The notes under the pieces are model-generated. The model worked only from the letters and a program-made list of their open reading frames with translations. It did not search any database and had not been told where the DNA came from. From assembly GCF_014534685.1 (NCBI RefSeq), contig NZ_JACVVX010000001.1, positions 636,501-700,500 on the forward strand: DNA of 64,000 nucleotides, in the 5' to 3' direction. Positions 10,957-18,618 of this stretch are shown piece after piece. Position 1 is the stretch's first letter, and each line of letters begins with the position of its first letter. The stretch comes from Oryzicola mucosus. GTDB lineage: Bacteria > Pseudomonadota > Alphaproteobacteria > Rhizobiales > Rhizobiaceae. The translations under genes were made by a program, and so were the position numbers.

Positions 10957-12003
10957 ATGCGCTGGCAACCGGCAAAAAACCGATACGATTCGATGGTCTA
11001 CAACCGCTGCGGTCATTCGGGGCTGAAGCTCCCCGCTTTGTCGCTGGGCCTGTGGCACAATTTCGGCGAGGACAAGCCGCACAATCTCAAGCGCGATATC
11101 TGCCGCACCGCCTTCGACCTGGGAATCACCCATTTCGATCTCGCCAACAATTACGGCCCGCCCCCCGGTTCGGCCGAAACCGCGTTCGGCGAAATCCTGC
11201 GCACGGATTTCGCGGGACTGCGTGACGAAATGATCATTTCGACAAAGGCTGGCTACGACATGTGGCCCGGCCCCTATGGCGAATGGGGCAGCCGCAAATA
11301 TGTGCTCGCCAGCCTCGACCAGAGCCTCAAGCGCATGGGGCTCGACTATGTCGACATCTTCTATTCGCACCGCTTCGACCCGGAAACGCCGCTGGAAGAG
11401 ACAATGATGGCGCTCGACCACGCCGTCCGCTCCGGCAAGGCGCTCTATGTCGGCCTGTCCTCCTACAATTCCGAACGCACCCGCGAAGCCGTCACCATCC
11501 TGCGCTCGCTCGGCACGCCCTGCCTCATCCACCAGCCCAGCTATTCGATGCTGAATCGCTGGGTGGAGGACGACGGCTTGCTCGACACGCTGTCGGGGCT
11601 CGGGGTCGGCTCGATCGTCTTTTCCCCGCTGGCGCAGGGCATGCTGACGACGAAGTATCTCGACGGCATTCCCGATGACAGCCGCGCGGCGCAGGGCAAG
11701 TCGCTGCGTCCCGCCTTCCTCAACGAGGACAACCTCGCCAACATCCGCGCGCTCAACGCCATTGCCGAACGGCGCGGCCAGACATTGGCGCAGATGGCGA
11801 TTGCATGGGTGCTGCGCGGCGGACGCGTGACCTCGGCGCTGATCGGCGCCAGCCGGCCGGAACAGGTCGAGGATTGCGTCGCCGCGCTGAAGAACCCCAA
11901 CTTCACGCCCGAAGAGCTGGCGGAAATCGACCGCTATGCCAACGAGGCCGACATTAATTTGTGGGCTCGTTCGGCGGAACGCACCGGTCCGGTCCGCAAG
12001 TAA
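10957..12003 (+). CDS. Aldo/keto reductase, YghZ/L-glyceraldehyde 3-phosphate reductase type
   Basis: A 348-residue TIM-barrel NADPH-dependent reductase. The AKR catalytic tetrad can be placed at Asp/Tyr in FDLANNYGPP, Lys in ISTKAGYD, and His in YSHRFDP. The cofactor end IGASRPEQVED is also present. The long N-terminus (RYDSMVYNRCGHSGLKLPALSLGLWHNFG, in two parts) and overall length match E. coli YghZ (Gpr), which detoxifies L-glyceraldehyde 3-phosphate and methylglyoxal. GGAGG lies upstream of the ATG. The gene ends in a strong bidirectional hairpin. Confidence 0.9.
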   Translation: MRWQPAKNRYDSMVYNRCGHSGLKLPALSLGLWHNFGEDKPHNLKRDICRTAFDLGITHFDLANNYGPPPGSAETAFGEILRTDFAGLRDEMIISTKAGYDMWPGPYGEWGSRKYVLASLDQSLKRMGLDYVDIFYSHRFDPETPLEETMMALDHAVRSGKALYVGLSSYNSERTREAVTILRSLGTPCLIHQPSYSMLNRWVEDDGLLDTLSGLGVGSIVFSPLAQGMLTTKYLDGIPDDSRAAQGKSLRPAFLNEDNLANIRALNAIAERRGQTLAQMAIAWVLRGGRVTSALIGASRPEQVEDCVAALKNPNFTPEELAEIDRYANEADINLWARSAERTGPVRK

Positions 12004-12009
12004 AGCCAA

Positions 12010-12043
12010 GACAGAAAAGGCGGGGCTTCCCGCCTTTTCTGTC
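12010..12043. terminator. Bidirectional terminator between aldo/keto reductase and V8-like protease genes
   Basis: A perfect 15-bp stem, GACAGAAAAGGCGGG (12010-12024) with CCCGCCTTTTCTGTC (12029-12043), and a four-base loop. T-rich and A-rich flanks within the stem make it usable from both converging genes. Confidence 0.8.
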
Positions 12044-12051
12044 AAAGCGCC

Positions 12052-13158
12052 TTACTTCCAAAGACTGTTGATCCACTCGACATAGGTCTTGTTGAGCCGG
12101 ACGGCGGTGTTGGCGCTCGGGCTCTCGGCAACATTGACGCCGACGACGATGCGTTGCTTGACGGCGTTGTCGTAGGCATAGACCGAACTGCCGCTCGACC
12201 CCGGATAGGTGTCGCAGTCGTATTGGAAGTTGATCTCGTCGATCTGCTCGGCCACCACATTGCAGGTGGCGCGCCACATGGTGCCCATCGGCTTGTCGCC
12301 GGGATAGCCGACGATGTTGGCGTCGAAATCGCCGAGATTGTCGTAATTGGCATAACCGAGCCAGCCGAGATTGTCGCCGACCGGCTCCTTCAGCGTGATG
12401 ACCCCCAGATCCCACGGCACGACCGACCCGTAGAAACCCTGGTAATTGTCGATATAGCCCTGCACGATATAGGCGGTGTCGTAGTCGAATGCGCCATAGG
12501 GCGCGTCGTCGGCGGTCGAGCCATTCAACGACGGGACGAAAATGAACTCATCCAGCCAGCCGCCATCGTCATGATTGTACAGGCAGTGCGCGGCCGTCAG
12601 CACGGTGCGCGGACCGATCAGAGTGGCCGAACAGCTGCCGAAAGCGCCGCCTTTGGTCTTGCCTTCGAGATAGCCGATGGCGGTAAAGGGGTAGACCTTG
12701 GTGTTCTTGATCTGGACGCGGTCGTCGTCGCCGAAGACCTGCCGGTTGGCCTCTTCGCCTTCGCCGAGCGCCGGATCGATGCCGATGGCCGGGCCTGACG
12801 TTCCTTCCGCCTTCTTGTCGCCGGGAGCGGGCGCATTCAGCTCCTCGAGGATGATCTTGCGCATGGTTTCGCTCGGCTCGACAACCACATCCTTGCCGGC
12901 GCTCGAACGGCCGACGATGCCGAAGGATTTTACCGCCGCATCCTCGTCGGTGGGTGCCGCGCGGCTGGTCTCGTCCTCCTTGAGCTTTGGCGGGGCGATC
13001 GGCTTGGCGCGGCCGATGTCGAGATCGTCCATGGGTGCTGCGCGCGGCGCTTCGCCATTGCCTTCGTTCGCCGCCCCCGGCTCGGCAAATGCGGAACTGG
13101 AGCAAACAGCGGACGCGAGGAGTGCGGACACGGCAAGTGTCTTTGTCAGTTTAAGCAC
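12052..13158 (-). CDS. Secreted V8-like (glutamyl endopeptidase type) serine protease
   Basis: A 368-residue S1-family protease starting at GTG (13156-13158) with GGGAGAG upstream. It has a Sec signal peptide ending near A25 (SSAFA-EP) and a Pro/Asp/Glu-rich pro-region of about 115 residues. The protease domain starts near residue 145. The triad is H191 (TVLTAAHC), D250 (VVPWDLGVI) and S322 (YPGSSGSSV). The GSSGS arrangement and the WDLGVI Asp segment resemble staphylococcal V8/exfoliative and related glutamyl endopeptidases rather than trypsin. Probably exported as a zymogen. It is divergent from a trypsin-like protease gene; substrate preference for Glu is inference. Confidence 0.85.
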   Translation of the reverse strand: MLKLTKTLAVSALLASAVCSSSAFAEPGAANEGNGEAPRAAPMDDLDIGRAKPIAPPKLKEDETSRAAPTDEDAAVKSFGIVGRSSAGKDVVVEPSETMRKIILEELNAPAPGDKKAEGTSGPAIGIDPALGEGEEANRQVFGDDDRVQIKNTKVYPFTAIGYLEGKTKGGAFGSCSATLIGPRTVLTAAHCLYNHDDGGWLDEFIFVPSLNGSTADDAPYGAFDYDTAYIVQGYIDNYQGFYGSVVPWDLGVITLKEPVGDNLGWLGYANYDNLGDFDANIVGYPGDKPMGTMWRATCNVVAEQIDEINFQYDCDTYPGSSGSSVYAYDNAVKQRIVVGVNVAESPSANTAVRLNKTYVEWINSLWK

Positions 13159-13448
13159 GGTGAGACTCTCCCAAAGTCAGTCAGCAAGAATTCCAAGACA
13201 TGAGAAAATGTTGTCGGGATCGTGGTTGACGCCGATCTCGCATCAATTTGTTGAAAAACAACGGAATTTTTTCTTGAGCCTTCTCCAGGCCGAAGCATCC
13301 CCTTCCCCCATCGACAAGTTTTGCCGCAAATAATCCAATATTGGCAAGACGAAATCGCTGCGTCTGGCCCGTGGGGGGCTTGATATCGCAGCCGGCGAAG
13401 ATTTCATTGCTTCACCGCTCATGCGGGGTTTGGTCTCAGGAGGATCAT
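13159..13448. promoter_or_regulatory. Divergent promoter region between two secreted protease genes
   Basis: 290 bases with no supportable ORF, more AT-rich than its surroundings. It contains a perfect 10-base palindrome, CCAATATTGG (13335-13344), itself flanked by TTGCC (13321-13325) and GGCAA (13343-13347). This could be an operator serving one or both proteases. No convincing sigma-70 hexamer pair was identified. Confidence 0.4.
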
Positions 13449-14465
13449 TTGAACATCATGCAAGGTTCGGTCGCAGCAGCATCCATGCTGGCGATCACGG
13501 CGGCGCTTGCCTGCAGCCCAGCACAAGCCCGGGATGCGTCCGGCAGGGCTGAACTGTCGCCGAAAAGCCGGGTCACGCAGGCCCGGGCGCAGGCCAAGGA
13601 GGCCGACAAGGACGAAGGCGACCGCGTGTTCGGCGGGCTCGAGGCGGAAAAAGGCGCCTGGCCGTTCCAGGTGGCGCTGCTGAGCAGCGACATGCTCGAC
13701 GAGCAACCGGCGTCGCAGACCGACGCCCAGTTCTGCGGCGGCAGCCTGATTGCGCCGCAATGGGTGCTGACGGCGGCGCACTGCCTTTATGACGGCGGCA
13801 CCGCCATCGCGCCCGAAACCGTGACCATCCTGACCGAAGCGACCGACCTCGCTGAGGGCAAGCGCTACAAGGTCAGCCAGGTCATCGTGCATGAGGGCTA
13901 TAGCGAGGTGTCGCTGGACAACGATATCGGTCTTCTGAAGCTCGTCGAACCGGCGGCCGCGCCCTCGATCAAGTTGCGAAAGAGCCGCGTCGAGAAGGGC
14001 AAAACCACCGTCATCGGCTGGGGCATGACGGATGACGGCAGCTTTCCGTCCGCGCTGATGCAGGCCGAGCTCGACCTTGCGCCAAACGCTGCCTGCAACG
14101 CCGGCATCAAGGACATCTACGCCAAGGATCTGCGCACCATGTTGAAGCAGATGTCGACGCGCATGCGCTATTCCGAGCGCGGCATCGATGCGGGCGCGGT
14201 AGCGATCGCGGGAGACATGGGCGATCCGCTGACGGACAACATGATCTGCGCCGGCACCACCACGGGCGCCCGCGACGCCTGCAATGGCGACAGCGGCGGG
14301 CCGCTGTTCGTGACCGGCAAGGATGGGGTGGAGCAGATCGGCATCGTCAACTGGGGCGAAGGGCCTTACGACGCGAATGCCGCCTGCGGCCATGCCAACG
14401 CCTATGGCGTCTATTCCCGTCTGTCCAATTACACCGACTGGATCGGGTCCAAGACCGGCCTCTGA
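13449..14465 (+). CDS. Secreted trypsin-like serine protease
   Basis: A 338-residue chymotrypsin-fold protease. The start is a TTG at 13449, because AGGAGG (13438-13443) sits five bases upstream; the next ATG, 13458, is too far from it. A signal peptide ends near AQA-RD (residue 27), and the zymogen cleavage site is R59-VFGG. The triad is H111 (TAAHC), D159 (LDNDIGLL) and S282 (CNGDSGGPL). D276, six residues before the serine, predicts an Arg/Lys-specific S1 pocket. An insertion of about 40 residues lies between ACNAGI and DNMICAG compared with classical trypsin. It is divergent from the V8-like protease. Confidence 0.9.
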   Translation: MNIMQGSVAAASMLAITAALACSPAQARDASGRAELSPKSRVTQARAQAKEADKDEGDRVFGGLEAEKGAWPFQVALLSSDMLDEQPASQTDAQFCGGSLIAPQWVLTAAHCLYDGGTAIAPETVTILTEATDLAEGKRYKVSQVIVHEGYSEVSLDNDIGLLKLVEPAAAPSIKLRKSRVEKGKTTVIGWGMTDDGSFPSALMQAELDLAPNAACNAGIKDIYAKDLRTMLKQMSTRMRYSERGIDAGAVAIAGDMGDPLTDNMICAGTTTGARDACNGDSGGPLFVTGKDGVEQIGIVNWGEGPYDANAACGHANAYGVYSRLSNYTDWIGSKTGL

Positions 14466-14473
14466 CAGATAAC

Positions 14474-14506
14474 GGGCAACGGCTGGTACCGCCGTCGCCC
14501 TTTCTT
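14474..14506 (+). terminator. Terminator after the trypsin-like protease gene
   Basis: A stem formed by GGGCAACGGC (14474-14483) and GCCGTCGCCC (14491-14500), nine pairs with one A-C mismatch. The loop has seven bases and the tail is TTTCTT. It lies between this gene and the convergent grpE. Confidence 0.6.
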
Positions 14507-14510
14507 CGGA

Positions 14511-15140
14511 TCAGGCGTCGCGTTCGGCCTGTTCGTTGATCGGGCCGGGTTCGGCGGGCGCTTCCGCAGCGGCCTTCGGACCGCCCTTGGCGACGCCGAC
14601 CATAGCGGGACGCAGCACGCGGTCGCCGATCGAATAGCCGGGCTGGACGACCTGGACCACCGTGTTGGCGGGAACCGCCGGGTTCGGCACCTCGAACATC
14701 GCCTGATGGAAGTTCGGGTCGAATTTTTCGCCTTCCGGGCTCAGCTTCTTGACGCCGTGGCGCTCCAGCGTGGTCAGCATGGAACGCTCGGTCATCTCGA
14801 CGCCTTCGACCAGCGCGGTAAGGCCGGCCTCTCCGGCGGCACGCAGCTCGGCGGGCACCGCATCGATGGCGCGGCGCAGATTGTCGGAAACCGTCAGCAT
14901 GTCGCGGGCAAAATTCGCCACCGAATAAGCGCGTGCATCCTGGACCTCGCGCGCCGTGCGGCGGCGCAGGTTTTCCATATCGGCGGCGATGCGCAGCGAG
15001 CGGTCCTTGAGTTCCTCGTTTTCCTTCATCAGGCGCACCAGCGCCTCGTAATCGCTATTGGCGTCGTCCGCGCCTTCCGGCTGAGCCTCGTCAACGATGG
15101 GCTCATCGAAGATGCGATCGTCTTTGTTCTGGTCGCTCAT
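14511..15140 (-). CDS. grpE: Nucleotide exchange factor GrpE
   Basis: A 209-residue cochaperone that releases ADP from DnaK. It has an acidic N-terminus, a long coiled-coil helix ([22 protein letters not shown] in two heptad-rich parts), and the C-terminal beta-domain with HQAMFEVPN and [19 protein letters not shown], which is diagnostic. The ATG at 15140 starts the acidic tail; the open frame upstream is unrelated. In many alphaproteobacteria hrcA precedes grpE, but here the neighbour upstream is a divergent TauE-type exporter gene. A clear sigma-32 promoter was not found in the 262-base divergent interval. Confidence 0.96.
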   Translation of the reverse strand: MSDQNKDDRIFDEPIVDEAQPEGADDANSDYEALVRLMKENEELKDRSLRIAADMENLRRRTAREVQDARAYSVANFARDMLTVSDNLRRAIDAVPAELRAAGEAGLTALVEGVEMTERSMLTTLERHGVKKLSPEGEKFDPNFHQAMFEVPNPAVPANTVVQVVQPGYSIGDRVLRPAMVGVAKGGPKAAAEAPAEPGPINEQAERDA

Positions 15141-15402
15141 CTCAGCTTCCCGTTCTAAATGATGCCTGTAGGGTGCGCCCGATATCGAGGTTCGGGGGGC
15201 AAAAATCAAGAGGCGAAGCAGCCTGCGCGCAAGCGTTCGCCACCTTCGTCGCAGACCGGTACGACATTCCACAACACCGCGGCACGCGCCATTTCCCCGC
15301 TCCGATGACATTGCGACGGCGTTCTTGGCTGTTCAGCCGGGCGTTTCTGGTTTAGCTCGGTTGCAGGGCTCTCTTTCCACTGCTCCCGAGGTCAACCCCA
15401 CG

Positions 15403-16254
15403 ATGTATGGCATTCCCGTTTCCGACCTGATCCTGCTTGCTGTTTCGCTGTTGGCGGCAGGCGCGATAACCGGTCTCCTGGCCGGCGTATTCGGGGTCGG
15501 CGGCGGCGCGGTCGCGGTGCCTGTGCTGTATGAGCTTTTCCGCATTCTGGAAGTGCCGGAGGAGGTTCGAATGCCGCTGTGCATCGGCACCTCGCTCGCC
15601 ATCATCATTCCAACCTCGGTACGCTCCTTTCGCGCGCATTTCGCCAAAGGCGCAGTCGACATGACGATCCTGCGGCAATGGGCCGTCCCGGTGGTCGTCG
15701 GTGTCGTCATGGGCAGCTTCATCGCGCGTTACGCGCCTGAGCAGCTGTTCAAGATCGTATTCGTCCTTGTTGCCGGCGTCTCTGCCATCCGGCTGCTCTT
15801 CGGCAAGGACAGTTGGCGTTTCGGCCTCGACATGCCCGGCAAGCTTCTCATGACCGTCTATGGCTGGATCATCGGCCTACTTTCGGCCTTGATGGGCATC
15901 GGCGGGGGGCAATTGTCCAACCTGTTCATGACTTTCTACGGCAGGCCGATCCACCAGGCGGTGGCGACGTCTTCGGGGCTCGGCATCCTGATCTCGATCC
16001 CAGGCGCCATCGGCTACATCTATGCCGGCTGGCCGCGCGCCGCAGAGTTTCCTGGCGTCGCCGCCCTGCAGCCGCCCCTGGCGCTCGGCTATGTCTCGCT
16101 GATCGGATTGCTGCTGTTCATCCCCACCAGCATCATGACCGCCCCGGTCGGCGCCCGCCTGGCGCACTCTTTGTCCAAGCGGCGGCTGGAGGTCGCCTTC
16201 GGTATCTTCCTGCTGCTGATCTGCCTGCGCTTTGCCTGGAGCCTGTTCGTCTGA
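15403..16254 (+). CDS. TauE/SafE family sulfite/organosulfonate-type exporter
   Basis: A 283-residue inner-membrane protein with about eight hydrophobic helices. The two family repeats are visible as GLLAGVFGVGGGAVAVPVL and GLLSALMGIGGGQLSNLFM, the glycine-rich segments of the TSUP family (PF01925). Members export sulfite, sulfoacetate or related anions, or import some; the substrate cannot be read here. The ATG at 15403 is used because the first helix follows directly and the upstream frame is not membrane-like. It is divergent from grpE and ends 74 bases before smoC. Confidence 0.87.
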   Translation: MYGIPVSDLILLAVSLLAAGAITGLLAGVFGVGGGAVAVPVLYELFRILEVPEEVRMPLCIGTSLAIIIPTSVRSFRAHFAKGAVDMTILRQWAVPVVVGVVMGSFIARYAPEQLFKIVFVLVAGVSAIRLLFGKDSWRFGLDMPGKLLMTVYGWIIGLLSALMGIGGGQLSNLFMTFYGRPIHQAVATSSGLGILISIPGAIGYIYAGWPRAAEFPGVAALQPPLALGYVSLIGLLLFIPTSIMTAPVGARLAHSLSKRRLEVAFGIFLLLICLRFAWSLFV

Positions 16255-16328
16255 TTGCCGCTTGTCGGCGACCGGGAAATGGTCTTATCAATTGCCACCC
16301 CGGCTGAGGAAGGCGCGCAGAGCAGACC

Positions 16329-17276
16329 ATGACGATGAGCGGCTCCAGACTGGACGATGCGGCCCGAGCAGCCTGGCTGTATTATGTTGCCGGCAACACG
16401 CAGGACCAGATCGCCGCCAAGCTCGGCGTTTCCCGGCAATCCGCCCAGCGGCTCGTGTCGCTGGCGCAGGCCGAAGGGCTGGTCAAGGTGCGCATCGACC
16501 ATCCCATCGCACAGTGCCTGACCTTGTCGCGGCAACTGGCCGACCGTTTCGGCCTTGCCTTCGTCGAGGTCGTCCCTTCCGATCCAGGGTCGGATTCGAC
16601 CACGCTCGGGGTGGCTCAAGCCACCGGCGCGGAGATCGAACGCTGGCTGCGCCGCGAGGACCCGACCATCATCGCGATGGGTACCGGCCGCACGCTGAAG
16701 GCTGCCATCGAACAGCTGCCGCCGATCGAATGTCCGCAGCACAAGGTGGTTTCGCTGACCGGCAACATCGCACCGGATGGCTCGGCAGCCTTTTACAACG
16801 TCGTCTTCACTATGGCCGACACCGTCAAGTCGCGCTCCTTCCCGATGCCGCTGCCGGTCATCGTCTCCTCGCTCGAGGAGCGCACCATGCTGCAGGGCCA
16901 GCCGATGATCCGCGCCACGCTGGATCTCGCGGCGCAGGCCCATGTCGCCTTCATCGGCATCGGCGACCTCAGCGATTCGGCGCCGCTTTATCTCGACGGC
17001 TTCATCACACGCGACGACCTCAGTGCCCTGCAGCAGGCGGGCGCCGTGGGAGAGATCGTCGGCCGCGCCTTCGACGCCGAAGGTCGCGTGATCGAGGGCC
17101 TGACCAATGACAGGGTGGCAAGCGCCGTCCTGCCCGATCCCGCCCGTTGCACCATCATCGCCAGCGCGATGGGCAGGCGAAAGCTTCCCGCCATAGCCGC
17201 CGCCATACAGGGCAAAATGATCAACGGCCTGATCACCGACGAGACCACCGCGGAAGCGCTGCTGCAACACCGCTAG
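16329..17276 (+). CDS. smoC: SorC/DeoR-type sugar-binding transcriptional regulator, SmoC-like
   Basis: A 315-residue regulator. The N-terminal helix-turn-helix is in WLYYVAGNTQDQIAAKLGVS and its continuation RQSAQRLVSLAQAEGLVKV. The C-terminal sugar-phosphate/effector domain has GTGRTLKAAIEQLP and ERTMLQGQP. This is the SorC family, whose member SmoC regulates the Rhodobacter sphaeroides sorbitol/mannitol operon. The smo operon follows 1.3 kb downstream on the same strand, with a DUF1127 gene and a LysR gene between. An operator candidate overlaps the smoE -10 region. The name rests on context and is less certain than the family. Confidence 0.8.
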   Translation: MTMSGSRLDDAARAAWLYYVAGNTQDQIAAKLGVSRQSAQRLVSLAQAEGLVKVRIDHPIAQCLTLSRQLADRFGLAFVEVVPSDPGSDSTTLGVAQATGAEIERWLRREDPTIIAMGTGRTLKAAIEQLPPIECPQHKVVSLTGNIAPDGSAAFYNVVFTMADTVKSRSFPMPLPVIVSSLEERTMLQGQPMIRATLDLAAQAHVAFIGIGDLSDSAPLYLDGFITRDDLSALQQAGAVGEIVGRAFDAEGRVIEGLTNDRVASAVLPDPARCTIIASAMGRRKLPAIAAAIQGKMINGLITDETTAEALLQHR

Positions 17277-17281
17277 CGATG

Positions 17282-17470
17282 TCAGCGACGACGCGGCGTG
17301 GGATCCTTTCCGTCGATGACGCCGACATCCCGCTGCAGGTGATCCGGCAGAGTGCGCAGATCGACGATGCGCTTGCGCCGGGGAAGCCGGAACGGTGCGC
17401 GCAGAAGCAGCAGCAGGATGGCGCCAAAGCCGGTGGAGCGCTTGGAGGTATGCGTTTCGCAGATGCTCAT
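17282..17470 (-). CDS. DUF1127 family small protein
   Basis: A 62-residue arginine-rich protein. The C-terminal half has the DUF1127/YjiS pattern: aromatic/basic RLPRRKRIVDLRTLPDHLQR followed by DVGV, in the position of the usual LxxLPDHxLRDIG. The start at 17470 has AAGGA eight bases upstream; the longer frame upstream is not family-like. DUF1127 proteins are small alphaproteobacterial proteins, some of which affect RNA turnover and phosphate or carbon physiology. The gene is divergent from a GcvA-like LysR gene, a recurrent arrangement that suggests the LysR controls it. Confidence 0.75.
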   Translation of the reverse strand: MSICETHTSKRSTGFGAILLLLLRAPFRLPRRKRIVDLRTLPDHLQRDVGVIDGKDPTPRRR

Positions 17471-17553
17471 GATGTTTGTCCTTCCGTCGCCGACGATCGC
17501 CTTGACGATCGCACTTGTTCGTTGACATCGACTCTGGCGACAAAATGCTTGCA

Positions 17554-17566
17554 ATTCCAATCGAAT
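17554..17566. promoter_or_regulatory. Possible LysR operator in the DUF1127/LysR divergent region
   Basis: The inverted repeat ATTC-N5-GAAT lies 28 bases upstream of the LysR start, in the 123-base divergent interval. The spacing and symmetry resemble LysR-type boxes, but the motif is short and could be chance. Confidence 0.3.
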
Positions 17567-17593
17567 GACGATCTCCTGACATAAGGAGATTTA

Positions 17594-18487
17594 ATGGATA
17601 GACCCGACCTTCTTCCGCCGCTGACCGCCGTGCGCGCCTTTCACGCCGTCGCCCGCCACCTCAGCTTCACCAAGGCAGCGGAAGAACTGGGCATGACGCA
17701 AGCCGCCGTCAGCTATCAGATCAAGGTTCTGGAAGACCGCGTCGGCTCGGCGCTATTTCTGAGGAAGCCGCGCCAGATCGAACTGACGGAAGCGGGCCTG
17801 AGGCTGCAGCCGGGCGTGGCCGAAGCTTTCGCGCTGATAACAGACGCTTATGCTGCCGCTCGCGGCGAGGCCGGCGGTATTCTCAACATCACCAGCGCAC
17901 CGACCTTCGCATCGAACTGGCTGGCGCGCCGGATCGGGTCGTTCCAGATGTCCAATCCGAAGCTCGCCGTGCGTTTCGAAACCTCCGGGAAGGTCTTCGA
18001 TCTCAGCCGCGAAGGCTACGACGTGGCGATTCGCACGGGATTCGGCGATTGGCCGGGGATGGCGCGGCATATGGTGATGAAAACCCTGTTCACGCCCATG
18101 CTCAGCCCCAGCCTTCTTCAGCGCGCAGGCCCTCTAGACAGGCCGGCGGACCTGCTGAAGCTGCCCATTCTCGATCCCAGCGACCCGTGGTGGGAGCGGT
18201 GGTTCGATGCCGCGGGGCTGCCGCGCGATGGGCTGCACGACAGGCCGGCCAACAATTTCGGCTCGCAGGCGCTGGAAGCGAATGCCGCCATCGCAGGCAA
18301 CGGCGTCGCCATCCTGACGCCGGCTTTCGTCGCCGACGAATTGCGCCACGGCCGCCTCGTCCAGCCTTTCGACATCGTTGCGGGCGATGAGAAGGCGCAT
18401 TGGCTGGTCTATCCCGAAGCACGGCGCAATGTGCCGAAAATCAAAGCCTTTCGCGAGTGGCTGCTGGCCGAAGCGGATAGCGAATAG
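17594..18487 (+). CDS. LysR family transcriptional regulator, GcvA-like
   Basis: A 297-residue LysR regulator. The N-terminal winged HTH reads AFHAVARHLSFTKAAEELGM followed by TQAAVSYQIKVLEDRVG, ending LFLRKPRQIELTEAG. This has the GcvA-subgroup look, with PPLTAVRAFHAVARH before it. The periplasmic-binding-like effector domain follows and is complete. AAGGAG lies upstream of the ATG. It is divergent from the DUF1127 gene and sits between smoC and the smo operon. Regulation of its divergent neighbour is the simplest expectation; control of the polyol operon is possible but unsupported. Confidence 0.9.
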   Translation: MDRPDLLPPLTAVRAFHAVARHLSFTKAAEELGMTQAAVSYQIKVLEDRVGSALFLRKPRQIELTEAGLRLQPGVAEAFALITDAYAAARGEAGGILNITSAPTFASNWLARRIGSFQMSNPKLAVRFETSGKVFDLSREGYDVAIRTGFGDWPGMARHMVMKTLFTPMLSPSLLQRAGPLDRPADLLKLPILDPSDPWWERWFDAAGLPRDGLHDRPANNFGSQALEANAAIAGNGVAILTPAFVADELRHGRLVQPFDIVAGDEKAHWLVYPEARRNVPKIKAFREWLLAEADSE

Positions 18488-18538
18488 GCCTTCTATCGGA
18501 TTCGGAACCCAGCTTGCTGCAGCGCAGCGACGATTTCA

Positions 18539-18568
18539 CTTGACCTTTTCAAGGATTGAGTGAGTAAT
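18539..18568 (+). promoter_or_regulatory. Putative smo operon promoter
   Basis: -35 CTTGAC (18539-18544), an 18-base spacer, and -10 AGTAAT (18563-18568), close to the rhizobial housekeeping consensus. The -35 is part of a small inverted repeat, CTTGA-N5-TCAAG (18539-18553). The -10 overlaps one half of the candidate SmoC operator. Confidence 0.5.
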
Positions 18569-18593
18569 TGCCCACACACAAAGCATTTGCTCA
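18561..18593. promoter_or_regulatory. Candidate SmoC operator upstream of smoE
   Basis: An imperfect inverted repeat with TGAGTAATTGC (18561-18571) on one side and GCATTTGCTCA (18583-18593) on the other; 9 of 11 positions match. The right half also contains AGCA-TT-TGCT symmetry. SorC-family regulators bind extended inverted repeats of this kind. The left half covers the predicted -10, consistent with repression relieved by a polyol or its phosphate. Confidence 0.5.
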
Positions 18594-18618
18594 TTAGTGT
18601 GAACCAGGGAGGGTTTCC

